Assembly (NCBI GenBank): GCA_020086605.1
Contig: JACBWW010000096.1
Location: 372,001 to 436,000, forward strand
DNA: 64,000 nucleotides
Origin: Lanius collurio
Lineage: Eukaryota; Chordata; Aves; Passeriformes; Laniidae
Reading direction: 5' to 3'
Position numbers and translations under genes: made by a program. The notes under the pieces were generated by a model that searched no databases, was not told the origin of the DNA, and saw nothing but the letters and a program-made list of their open reading frames with translations. Positions 52,901-64,000 of this stretch are shown here, piece after piece (position 1 is the stretch's first letter; each line of letters begins with the position of its first letter).

Positions 52901-55650
52901 AATCAGCCTGCTAATAAAGTAGTTGAGAAAGCTGAGAGTAAGTTTATGCTCTGTCCATGTTGGAAATTAGCACACTGACCTTCTAGCTGGGGTTGTCAAT
53001 GCAAAAGTAAAGTGTCACCAGGGTCAACAATTACACATATGCACAGCAGCTGCACTATCATAGTATTTGTTTCCTTACATAGGAAAAAAATTCAACTACA
53101 CACTAATGTGAGAGCTGCAGAACTGTAGGAAGCAATATTACAAAAAGAATCAGTTGTTTTCAAATCCTCAAACAAGCAAACAACTGTTGCATTTTAATTG
53201 TACAACAATAAACTGGTGATTTAATTTATTCCATGTATATGTTTTAGAAGAGTTTGATATTAAAAATAATGAATAATTAACATAAATGAAGCAGCAATTA
53301 CTCTTTTCTGCCTTTCACGTTTACCATAATAATCTCTTCTGAGAGCCGCAGTGAAAAGTAATAAATATAATCTCACTTCATTTTGCTGATCAACAGCAAT
53401 CAGTTAATGGGTTATCATATGAGATACAATCGATAGAACAGGAAATTTATAGAGAGATGTTTATTGCTACTTAGTGAGTACTTCTACTGATATTTTAAAT
53501 TTATAATTAGAATAATAACTCATTTGCCTTTCATCATAAAAGCAGAAAGCTTTAATCCTTGGCTTTAGACTTCCAGATGTAAAAAACCCATAATTTTCTT
53601 GTGCCAGAAATTGAAGGAATACCAATTTCCCCACACACTTTAACACAACAAAATGCTCCAAAATACTACCCTTTAAAGTGTTCAAATAAAAGAGAGAGAG
53701 AAAGAGATTTCAACTGTCTTAAGCAAAGGAACAAAATGCCAAGCACTAAATAAATAGAAATTCTCATACTGTCCATGCAGGAAGGATTTCAACAGGATTT
53801 TTACCTTATTGTTCATACCATGGACTTTATTCAGGAAGATATTTATGCATATTTCTAATCTTATTAAAGGCTTACTCACTGATGAGCTCATTGTATCTTA
53901 AGATGTGTTTTTTTTTCTCCTGCCATGATTCCTTTAGAGTTGCACTTCATAGATTAAATATAAAAATTACAGTATAAGTAGTCTAATAGGAGGCTCCATC
54001 TGTGACACTGACAGAATAAGGTGTTTCAGAAGATATAAAAAAGTCTCAAGGGGAGATTTATTCCCAACTCCAGACAGCTAGCAGATGTCATTCTTTCTCC
54101 TCAAAAAAAAAAAAAATTAAAGTCAAATTATCTCATTTTTGAAATCTAATGTGTTCTTGGCTGTTTCATTTTCCCTTCAAAACCATACTTTTTCAATATT
54201 GCTATAAAGTTGACGTAGTTTAAATTCTATTTGTTAGAACTATTAGATTTAAATTTTAAAATGACAACCAAAAAAAACCACAACACCCAAAAGAATTCAC
54301 AAGATCAGGTTTTAAGAACAGCAGAAGGGACAAGAAAGAATCTGCATCTTTGTGTTCCTTCTGACAGGGAAAGATGGCCTCTTTGTGGAGTCTAAGTAGT
54401 TGTCATAAATAAAAGTGGGAAAACGCTGTAGAAATTGAGTAATTTATTGAAATGGCATTACATAGGCAGCAATTAGCAGAAAAAAACCTTAGTACTATTG
54501 AAAAGAAAACTCAGAAACCAAAATCTAAATGAAAGCTTAAAAATGTACTCTAATTTTTTATCATATTTTTTAGATAACAGCTTGAAAACTTGTGCTGTTT
54601 ACAGAACTCTGACATCTTCTGCACTCCTTCATTCCATAAACACAGATGAGTGAAATTCAAACTTTTTTTCTACAACTGGACCACCTGTAAACATCAAAAT
54701 GCTTTAAATAACATCACAATTCTGTAGCAAACTTGATATTGTACACTTCAAATTGTACCCTTGCCTATCATTCAGTGTTATCAAGAAGCTTTTTCCAAAA
54801 CTGTACACAGCCCACAAACCATACCCGTGTATTTCTGGTCTCATTTACCACCACATAAGTTTAGATATTATTTTATGCTGGCTCTAAATTTGGTTTCCCA
54901 TACCAGTTCCAGCCTCACTCAACTTTTGGGAGGCATTTAGGAATGACCTATAGAATAACCAGTAACACATTAACAGGAAGCATGCATGAAAGGACCACAG
55001 GAGCAATTATCAATCACACAAAAATTAGATGAGCCCTAGTGATAGGAAACACACGGTATAGAAGAGCCGTAGTGAAATGAGCCAGGGCACATAAAACATC
55101 TGCCTGTGGAAGCTGTGATATCTCCCAAGCCTTGCCTGTGAGCCTGCTAAAAGAACTTGAGCAAAGACAAGCAAGTTATTCATTCTCATTTGACCTACTT
55201 CATCTTCTAATTAGCATTTGGTAATTGGCTGGAAAAAGTCCAATTTCTTGCCCACTAGATGCTCTTCAGGTATGCTGACTGCTTTGGGTTAACACCTGGG
55301 AATATGGCAATCTGTACTAAGTGATTCAGGAATAAAAACCTCATTGTAATTAAGTAGAATCCAAGTACCTAAGCAGTGAGGGATTTTTGATAATTCCAAA
55401 TGCTACACCACATTGCAAAGGACGACATGAAAAAGCTGCCACTGTAACTCCAAAGAAGGTTAAGTAAACAAAAGAGAAGAGATCTTGCTCTCCCTTTCTG
55501 CATTTCAGAAGTAACAGATCATCAAGCCTGAAAGATTCAGTAGAAGTCTTACAGATGGGGGAAGAGAACGTAAGTGCATTTAAAAGCAATTGTAAACTAA
55601 GTATTTTTAAGAAAAAGTTTTAACTTCAGGTAAAAAAGCAAGAACATGCT
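49913..55650. other. Unique AT-rich non-coding sequence
   Basis: No confirmed gene. At 52314-52541 a 75-codon plus frame begins just upstream of a pyrimidine-rich TTTGTTCTGTTTGTCAG that could be a 3' splice site (ending near 52335), but the product is not recognised. The part at about 53210-53450 is repeat-free and homeodomain-motif rich and may be a conserved element. A 19-A run lies near 51990, and a short AG-rich part near 53690. The 128-codon frame at 51287-51673 has no support. Confidence 0.5.
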
Positions 55651-55695
55651 GAAAAAAAAAAAAAGATAGGGGGGGAAAAAAAACCCCAAAAAGTC
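55651..55695. repeat. A-rich tract with G cluster
   Basis: A 13-A run, then GATAGGGGGGG, then A runs and CCCC. Low complexity. Confidence 0.8.
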
Positions 55696-57378
55696 AAAAC
55701 CAACAAGATGAATGGATAGGGAAAATCTAGATAACAAATACTGCAAAACTACTTTATTGGCAACTCAAGTCAAGCTATCCTGCTTTTTTGTAAGGAACAA
55801 AGCAATCATTTACCAAACTTTTAAACAAACTCCAACTCTTCATTCCGCAAATCTCAGTCTGAAGAAGTAACCTGAGGAAGGCCATGAAATCTGGAAAAGC
55901 TCCAGTTGAATAAAGCCTCATCTGACCCTGGAAAATCAGTTCAGCTGGGGAAGTAACAGTACAAAATACATGGAAATAGCTAGGCTGACATTTTTCTGAA
56001 GGTGGACAACAGCTTCAATTTTCTTTTTTCCCACCAAAAGCATCCAAATGCTTAGTCATGATGAATACTGCAGGGCACCACAAAAATATACCAAGTGTTT
56101 CAACTTGCCATATCAACAAGAAACTGGTGACAAAGAGCAGTGTGGATGCTGTGTCCCTTCAACTGAACAGAGGTAGGCAGCATTAACTGGTAAACAAGAA
56201 ACTACATTTTCACACTGAGAACAAGTAAGAAGTCTGAAAAGTCAAATAGTAAGTGAACTGCAATTTTGGTCATGAAGTTCAAATTTCAGTGAAGGTTGAT
56301 TTGAAAACGGAAGGGTAACTGCATCCTTCCAGTTTCATTAAAAAATGTAAAGAAAAGCCTTTCTGGAGATAGAGAAGTGTTTTCTACTCAATCTTATCTA
56401 CTGCAAAGTTCTTATTAAGGATGGGGATTTGAGGTCAATCCTCTAGTTTCAGGAAGTTAATCGAGTGATTAAGCTTTGGCTAAAAATTTCAGAGATAAAG
56501 TTCTTCCAACTGAGCCTAACCTCAGCATGTATGATGGAATTAAAACTTATTAAATCCTCACTGGCCAAAGAGATTTGTGTTTGAAACAAAACTGATGACT
56601 TGTTTCTGCCATCCCAACCTTACAGTGTGTGTAATTAACACAATGACAGGTTAATCATATTCAATTGCTTTTCCCATTCTCAGTGGCTGTTATATAATAT
56701 TTGAGAAAATAAAAGTAAATTTGGAACCTGTTCCTGCAAGCACAAACGTAAATACTCAGTTCTGTTTTGCTCTACAGAGTTTAATACATGTGTATTGACC
56801 TACCCACATGCATCCACTTGAAACCAAGGCCACTAATTAGATGCTAAGTGTGCCAGGAAATTTGAGTTTCAGTTACGGGTTCTGCCACAAACATGTGATG
56901 CCCTTTAAAACCTTTGCCTGCAAGATACTGAGTGAGTATGTACTGAGTAGCATTTAACATCAGCTAATCAAAATTTCTGACAAACAAACAAAAAACAAAT
57001 AACCTTTCTGTGGAAGAATTTACCAAAGCATAAAAACAAAAGGTTTCTTATGTATCCCACAGACTTTTCTTGGCAGTTTTTTCTGAAAAATATTCTAGTA
57101 CACTCCCAACATTACTTCTGACAGCTATAAACACTCTACATGCAAAGGCAGTTATAATGCAAGGTCTTCACACTGTGACCCATAATGACTGGTGTTACTG
57201 TGGTTCAAAGCAGTGAGTGGGGAGAAGTGGTTCTGTCCCACAGGGACAGCCACGAGCCAGGCTGTTCAAAGCGAGTCACTTCACACACACAGTTCAAATT
57301 TTGACGTTGGAGCAGATTTTAGAAAAAACATTTGGATTACACAGACACTGAAAAATGCTAAAAGTCCTTCCACTTTTG
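55696..57378. other. Unique AT-rich non-coding sequence
   Basis: No gene, RNA or transposon recognised. Confidence 0.6.
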
Positions 57379-57449
57379 AGAAAAAAAAAACCCAAACAAA
57401 AAAAACCCAAAACAAAACAAAAAAAAACACAACTAAAAAAACAACCAAT
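57379..57449. repeat. A/C low-complexity array
   Basis: AAAACCC, AAAC and AAAAAACAC words with A on the plus strand. The open frames of 108 and 162 codons that cross it are not credible genes. Confidence 0.88.
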
Positions 57450-58560
57450 GAAACTGTTAAGGGAACTTCCCGGCGTGACCACTCACAAGACTCTCTGACA
57501 GTCACAGTCCCAATGTCACAGATTTTCACTGTCAGGACCAAAGTCCCTTCCCCAGGGGTGGCCCCAGTGAGCTGGCAGGTTTCCACTGGACTCCCCACAC
57601 ACCTCACTCACAGGCCAGGTTTCTTCACCAGCTCGATCTCAGGTTTCCCAAAGCAGAGTCTCGGACATCTCGTTCCATAAAGCTGCAGTAAGACAGAAGC
57701 AGCCCAAGCTGGTGCCTCTGAGGAGAGAGGGAACCCCCATGCTTTTAACCCCTCAAAGTCCAGGCACACCAAGGTCTCACTCTCCCTGCTGAGTTCCCCT
57801 CTCCTGCTCTGTCTCCCAGTGCCCATCCACCTGGCTGGTGACATCCATCTCCTTGCCCTCTGTTATCAAGGCCTTTTGTCTTGGGCTCCTGCCAAAGCTC
57901 AGTTTGCACCTCAGTCTGCAGTTCGCAAACCAAGTTACCAGCACCAAATATACTCCTGAGCAAAATCAAATACCCCAAACATATTTAAGTGCTCCTTGAT
58001 GCCAAACAAAGCTTTTGCAGAGCTTGTTGAAGACACAGTTTGACTGCACTGTTGCAGCCATGTTTGCCTGAACCTGTACAAGCTGCAAGTATTGAGCAGA
58101 ACCAAACAAGACCTTTGATTGTTTCCTTTTCTCCTTGTAACTTTTAACACAAAGACCAGATGCATGAGCCGTTCTCGTGCAATGTCTTACACACGTAGCT
58201 GATGAAGTTTCTGTGGATTGCATGCACTGAGTGTGTGCCTTTCTGCCAATTCCAGTTCAACTCCCACACAAGTTCTGCGGGAACAGTGAGGCCACAGCAC
58301 AATGCAATCTCCCAGGGCTCTGAGAAGCCAGCAAGCCCTGCTGCCAGCAAGGCTACTTAGTTCAGGTTGTACCCTGATAATTCTGTCTGAAGATAAAACG
58401 TCTGAAGCCACAATGCCTCCAACCCCAAAGCTGTTTCGCAGTGTGCAAGATTACTACATAAAGTGGTCCCCCTGTTCAATCCTGAACCTCTTGGCACATT
58501 GCCTGGCTGTGACATCTGCCTATTAATATTCGACAGGAAAGTAATCCAAAAGCAAAACTG
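57450..58560. other. GC-richer island of unknown origin
   Basis: About 1.1 kb with visibly more G, C and CpG than the AT-rich flanks. It carries a cluster of overlapping minus-strand frames of 68-85 codons and a few plus frames. No reading frame continues across it and no domain is recognisable. The abrupt change in composition next to an A/C array suggests an inserted element, such as an old LTR or other transposon, but I see no terminal repeats, target duplication, primer-binding site or known protein. A non-coding RNA or a regulatory CpG-containing region is also possible. Confidence 0.35.
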
Positions 58561-60180
58561 TTTTAGGCCTCCAAGACCAGCATTGACCTTATTTCTAATA
58601 ATACACAAGAACTTCTATTCCACATCTACTTAAGATTACATGTGAAAGAAAACACAACACCTATAAAACATAGTACAGCTTTACCTAACAGAATAAAGAA
58701 ATATACTGACCCAGAAAAAGAACAAAACGCAAACACAGGCATAAACAAAATTATCCCCTTGCCACTGAAAAAAAAAGAAAAAAAAAATTTTTGCATGGCA
58801 TTTCATTACTGCTCTAGTTCACTTTTCACTGTTCATAGCTTTCCTATAAATCAAGCAATCTCAAACTCATCCTCAGAGCTTCTAACTTTTCTTAGCATCT
58901 CTCAGACTTGGCACAAAGTCTTCCACTCTTGCTTTCCTCCTGCTGACAATTTCCTATGGCTGTCAGGAGTCTTTCCCATATTCCCATGCTCTCTGTGTTT
59001 GCTTGTTCTTTCTCTGCCCTGCTAAACACCAGAGAAGACATTTGGGAGAACAGAGTTTAAAGGTTTGGTTCAAGAGTACTCCCTTTAACAGCAGCATGGC
59101 TTGAGCAATGTTGGCAAAAATATTTTGAGGCTCTGTGTTACTTTATGGATGAGTGTCTTCTAGAAGATCATTATTGCTATCAAGTGACTCATTACTGGTG
59201 TTAGAACAAAAGATGTACATGTGATTAGTTTGTGGTAATGAAACCTAATTTAGCCTATCAGAAAATCACGCCTTGAAGAAAACCAGGAGATTTCAATACA
59301 GGTTCCCAAAAAGCACAAAAATCAGATGACAGCAAAGGCCATGAGAGACGGAGCACAGGATGATGGCAAAGCTGCCAGGGCTACAAACACAAATCAGAAA
59401 TGGTCAGTTAAAGTCACTAAGGGAGCACAAGTTTGTGAGCTGAAGAAAAAAAATGGTTTTACAAGTCAATAAAGATTAAGTTAATAAACTGTGCGTGCCA
59501 AATAATAAAATTGAACCAAAGCAGCCTCCAGCAGCAGAGGAAGAAACACTCTAGGTCAACATCCCACTTTTCCCAACAAAGAGAAGAAAGAACCATCAAT
59601 ATCAAGAATTTCTTGTAAAGAACATGAGGTACTGACCACACACCATAACTCTACACTGCTTCTCTACTGAATTATCACCATCAATCTTAGCCCCGATAGG
59701 TTTTACAAAACCCAAGGGTAACACCAGAGGAAGGAGTACATATAGAATGTCTGTTTCTATCAGTTCTGATCGTCCCATTATTGGGAATGACTTGTAACAG
59801 CTGCATAATTTGGTCTACAAGAATTAATATCATTACACCAAGACTAATAGTTCCCTGAGTAGACTTAAGACTTTAATGAGATTAAGAACAAATGCTTGAT
59901 TTTGCGTATACACTGTGTTTCTTTAGGCCACAATAACACAGGGTGCTTGACACATATCTTGCTCTTAAAGATTAAAAGATGGAAAATTTTGACTTGAAAG
60001 CAGATAAACTTCCCCAGAAGCCTTATTTGCACCTTTATCCTTTTGACCCTATAAGTCGATAAAATAGAAGAAAAAGATGATGGCTGCTCTCCAGAACACG
60101 TTCCACAGAGATGCACACCAGTAACAGTGACCAAGAACTACATCTCTCTTGCTCTGAAGGGATCAGTAACAAAAAACTGA
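58561..60180. other. Unique AT-rich non-coding sequence
   Basis: A short A-rich patch lies near 58768-58790. The 127-codon plus frame at 58642-59025 is a chance frame through an A-rich and then pyrimidine-rich stretch. Nothing else is recognisable. Confidence 0.6.
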
Positions 60181-60520
60181 ACAATTTCAACCGGATCCAA
60201 CTGGTTCTGACTGGTGTCAACAAGTTCAAAACTGTTTAGACTGGTTTAAACAGTATCCAACCAGTTCAGCCCAGAACCAACTGGTTCTGACTGGTTGAAA
60301 CCAGTTTGAACTAGAGCTGACCATTTCTGACTGCTTCAGATAGGTTTCAGCTGTTTTGAAACGGTTCTAATTGGTTGAAACCAGTTTCAATCTGATCCAA
60401 CCAGTTCTAACTGGTTTTGGACAGATACTACCAGTTCTGAATGGTTCAATCAGTTCAAACAGGTTTTACCCAGACCCAACAGTTTGAACCAGTTTAAACT
60501 GGTTTGAATTGGTTTGAACA
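60181..60520. repeat. Degenerate minisatellite, strict 10-bp period, CYRG-based units
   Basis: About 34 head-to-tail units of 10 bp, consensus roughly C-Y-R-G-T-T-C-W-R-A, with forms such as CTGGTTCTGA, CTGGTTGAAA, CCAGTTTGAA and CCAGTTCTGA. From 60191 to 60440 the phase is unbroken, and 14 of 25 units start with CTGG, CCAG, CCGG or CTAG. After about 60440 the phase slips and then continues to 60520 (CCAG at 60489, CTGG at 60499). Because CYRG is its own reverse complement in degenerate form, the array reads alike on both strands. Units differ by 20-50 percent, so this is an old or selected array and not a fresh slippage product. No coding frame is proposed. Confidence 0.93.
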
Positions 60521-61614
60521 AGAAAAAAATAAGGAATAAGGGCAGTATTTTAAGTTTTAATGAAAATTCGTGGATATTCCAGTGTCCTCATCACCCGTCC
60601 CACGCTGTCACCGCAGTATCAAACTCCACGGAGGAGCAGCAGCAGGAGAGGTCCTGGGCAGAAAGGCCAGGCATCCCTGTCACTACCTTGGCAACCAAGT
60701 GTGGTTTTTCTATATAAACAGAAAAGCTCCCAGAGTATAGTTACTGTAAAAAAGTTGAAGTAAAAGAAAATGGCTGTGATAGGAGCTTCAGAGAACAAAA
60801 TAAATGGTAGTTTCTGTTAAGATGGTGAGCTAATCTGTACTCATTTTGTGGCATTATTGACAACCACACAGGAAAATTAATCAATACCTAAAATATTTTA
60901 TTTTCCTTTAAGTGATGAAGCCCTGTCTCAAGTAGGTTTGTGTTTTATAAAGGTGGGATTAATAGATTAAGCATGCAAATTTTCTACGTAGATTAAAATC
61001 TTTTAATATCTTTGTCATAAGAAAAATGCTAACCTTAATGTGTTAAAATATTACGGGTTCTGTTTTCATAGGAGGCTGAAACTTTACAAGCTCCAATCTG
61101 AAATGAGAAATGGTTTGTATGAACTGCTATTGAGAATGCAGCACATGAAAATATTACACATATTTACTAATCTTTTTAAATAACACATGCATAACGTTCA
61201 ATAATTTATCTAAATGGTGCACAGAATAAAATTAGGGCACCAAAAAGTTATGGACACTTATCCCCAGCTTTGAGACAAAACACCTCCAGTAGTTTCTACT
61301 TATTAGCTTGAAAGTTTTGTGCTAAGAATGAACTATTTCTAATAAAGTATTTAATGGATGAATGTACTTAGAATGCTGGTAAAAAATGACAAACTACACC
61401 TAAAATGCATTAAGTGAAAAACTGATGAAACAAGATACAATTAGACCACATCAGAGAAATAAGGCATCAAAGAGTGGATCAGAATATTTCCAGCTACCTG
61501 AGCAGCCACAGAAACAAGGGAGGATTTGTCTTGAGGGATTTCAGTGACATCCCATTTTGTGTAAGTCTACACAGGTACCAAAGGCATGTAACCAGCTAAC
61601 CATGTCTGGGAAAA
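60521..61614. other. Unique AT-rich non-coding sequence
   Basis: No gene or repeat recognised. The two 67-codon plus frames near 60514-60763 begin at or just after the end of the 10-bp array and have no recognised product. Confidence 0.6.
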
Positions 61615-61674
61615 CAAACAACCAACCAAAAAAGAAAAAAAACAAAAAAAAACAAAACAACAACACAAAACAAG
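61615..61674. repeat. A/C low-complexity array
   Basis: AACAACC, AAAC and AAAACAAC words with A on the plus strand. Same style as the other A/C arrays. Confidence 0.88.
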
Positions 61675-64000
61675 AGGTGCTGCCTGTGGTCATATGAGGA
61701 CGGAGAGCAGGAAGCTGCACAGAATAGTAGTCCTATTCTTGTCACTGTTATGGAGTAACTTACACCAAAGTTTAAAAAAAATCTTACCATTTGTGACCAA
61801 AATTTAGATCTACATAATACAGCTGATACATTGAGAAATACTAAAACTGAAATTTAAGGACAATCAAATAAGAGGAAGAAAACCAATAGTTGAGGAATAC
61901 AAAAAAAATAAAGAAGGAAAAGGTGATGAATTCAAAGAACAGAATATGAAGGGTTCCCCAAAAAAGGCTGAAAATCATAATAGTTTCAAGAATTATTTCA
62001 AGAATGTGAAAAAATATTGCAAAATTGTTCATTTAAGTTTTGGTCATCACATCTTCAAGATTCATCTCTGTTCCAGTTTGCTGGAGTAGCAAGCCACAGT
62101 GAATAAAAGAATAAAGAATGCATAAGATCTATAACACTGAATAAAGAATCAGTTGGGATTTTATGCCTTTAGCCCACCAAGAAGGAAATACAAGTAGAAC
62201 TCCAAAGCATATTTTTGAAAGACCAGCAAAATACAAGGGCAAAAAAATATTGTGATAGTTTTAAAAAAAAGTTACTAGAGAGGAAGTAGATTTTAAAAAT
62301 TTTCTGTATTCTAAGACTGTAGCACTTTGAAATTTCCATCTTGTAATTAAAGCTATAACTATGCATACATGACAAGATGCAAGACAAATCTCTTAATTCA
62401 TTATATAAGATTTATTTCAATATATAAAATTACGCCTGTCCTTGGAAGGTTGCAAAGTTTAACTAGTTTATATTTTATTTAGTACTTATGATCCTAACAG
62501 CAGGCTGCCTTAGGCCTCATTTCCACTTAATTCAGAAAAACAACATTCCTTATTCATGTACTGTCTGATCAAAGGCTTACATTCAGCATAACACACACCA
62601 AAAAAAAAGCCCATTTTGAGTAGATTTCTTACAGCTAAATAAGAAACTGAGCCCTGCTCATGGAAAATTTATTAGTTCAGGTCATACTGGTTTTGCAATT
62701 TGTGCATGAAGTTGTCTTGCCAAATTTAAAGCATTCAAAATCAAAAAGAATGGTATGATATGGATACATAATGGCATAAACACAGCCATAAAAATAACTG
62801 AACAAAAAAAAATATGAGGTGAGGCTTCTTCTCTTGAGTGGTTCACGTTTGCATTTATTTACATTATTTGCATGCTGATTAAAACCAGTTTGGGCAGAAA
62901 GGACTCCAGGCATTCACATAATTGCGTTCCTGCTGATGCATCTTTGGGCCCAGCAGTCACAAGGCTGTGCAGACAAGAGGGAAATGCCAATTACTTTGCC
63001 TTGAGTATTATGGGCAGATTGCTTGTACTTAGACAAGCCTGCGTGTCCCATCAGTCACCGCCTGTCAAGGTACAGAACTGAAGTTCTGCTTAAACCATCG
63101 GGGTAGAATAAGGTCAAGTCAATCACATTCAATTTCTAGGATGGTTTAAATACCTGGTACAACTCATACAGCCACTAACAAAACAAATAAATGGTCTGCA
63201 CAGTTACAAAAATTATCTCCTAAATTCTAATTCCCTTGAATTTGATGTGATGGGCTCCCTGATTTCTGATACCCTCTCATGAGTTTTGCAATCAAGATGC
63301 CTCAGCTCCCAGCAGTGCTCATGGTGAAGGTAATGCAGAGTACAGGTGAAGTATTTCACAGCTAACCACCAAAACAAATTCTGGCTGAGCATTTGTTCGT
63401 TTTGCTGCGCCGAAACTAATAAGCAGATGCAGTTTTATTTAGTCAAAGACACAAGCAAAGAGGTTATTTTAAGGACCTGGGAACTGACAATGCTTTTGGA
63501 CTACAATTAATGTCATGGAGCTCAAGCACCATCCTGGCTTATGGTGTTCTGGTGCCAGATTTTACTTGAAATACGAGTTTGTTATGCTTGAAAAACTGAC
63601 TGTGACCAGAAACATTTCATTTGTTTTACTTCAGCTGCTGCAGAGGAGACAGGCACAAAAGCATTCAATTCAGTATTGAATGAGTTTGGTTTGCTTAATT
63701 TCTTACTTCTGTTAAATATCTATCTGCCTAAAAGGACAGGAAAATGGTAACATTTGTAAAATTTCTGGTTCACACATAAGAAACATGAAGATAAACACAG
63801 AAATTCTTGCAACAATTTACATGTTAGATTTCATTGATAAAACCAGTAGTTTTATCAATTTTAGAATGTTTCCAACTTTCTGCTTATTAAATAACTATCT
63901 CTCCCAACAGCCTGCTGTCCACTCAAGAGCAAATGATTCCTTAGATGTATGTGTAAAGCCTCACTTACAGCTACAAATTTTGACTGGAGGTTTTTCACTC
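61675..64000. other. Unique sequence with candidate non-coding elements
   Basis: No exon recognised. The segment 62860-63080 carries an exact octamer ATTTGCAT (62866-62873) followed by CTGATTAAAA, is balanced in composition and lacks repeats. The segment 63380-63570 is similar in texture. A perfect 11-bp hairpin (ATTGATAAAAC, loop CAGTA, GTTTTATCAAT) lies at 63833-63859. The frames here are short and unsupported. Confidence 0.45.

Noticed and set aside
57192..57680. 162-codon plus-strand open frame
   Set aside because: It crosses an A/C array (Lys/Thr/Asn run) and joins unrelated flanks. No domain or splice support.
1..64000. CRISPR array, prokaryotic operon, tRNA or rRNA genes
   Set aside because: No regularly spaced identical repeats, no dense coding, and no cloverleaf or rRNA core sequence was recognised in the window.

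Overview
The window looks like AT-rich non-coding DNA from a bird, possibly a songbird. The main evidence is four 3' fragments of CR1 LINEs, the dominant retrotransposon of birds and reptiles, at about 0.55, 15.5, 28.0 and 49.7 kb. The copy at 49.7 kb carries the typical GATTCTATG-like CR1 3' terminus. Nothing is prokaryotic: there are no packed reading frames, ribosome-binding sites or operons. Nearly every open frame is short and interrupted, as expected by chance in AT-rich DNA. I found no protein-coding exon that I can assign to a known gene, no tRNA or rRNA, and no CRISPR array. The window is most likely intergenic, or lies within a large intron.

Layout. 0-15 kb is unique AT-rich sequence with one CR1 and scattered homopolymer tracts. 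15-28 kb holds a 250-bp A/C array, a long T tract, a CR1, a GC-richer patch near 22.4 kb and an unexplained stretch with few in-frame stops at 23.7-25.3 kb. 28-47 kb holds a third CR1, many A-rich or T-rich arrays, and several balanced-composition segments with homeodomain, POU or AP-1 motifs that resemble conserved non-coding elements. 47-50 kb holds a perfect 25-bp inverted repeat with a second hairpin beside it. It also holds a GC-rich segment with the longest open frame of the window (169 codons), ending in AATAAA plus a 24-A tail, and the clearest CR1. 50-64 kb is mostly unique, with a GC-richer island at 57.4-58.6 kb and a tandem array near 60.3 kb.

Most notable is the array at 60181-60520. 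It is a degenerate tandem repeat with a 10-bp period. In 14 of 25 consecutive steps the unit starts with C-Y-R-G (CTGG, CCAG, CCGG or CTAG). This self-complementary pattern recreates the CNRG-N6-CNRG site of the CP2/LSF family, and partly the Grainyhead-like site, over and over on the same helical face.

There are no genes here whose cooperation can be described. Any function would be regulatory or structural. All conservation and binding statements are inference, since no alignment could be run.
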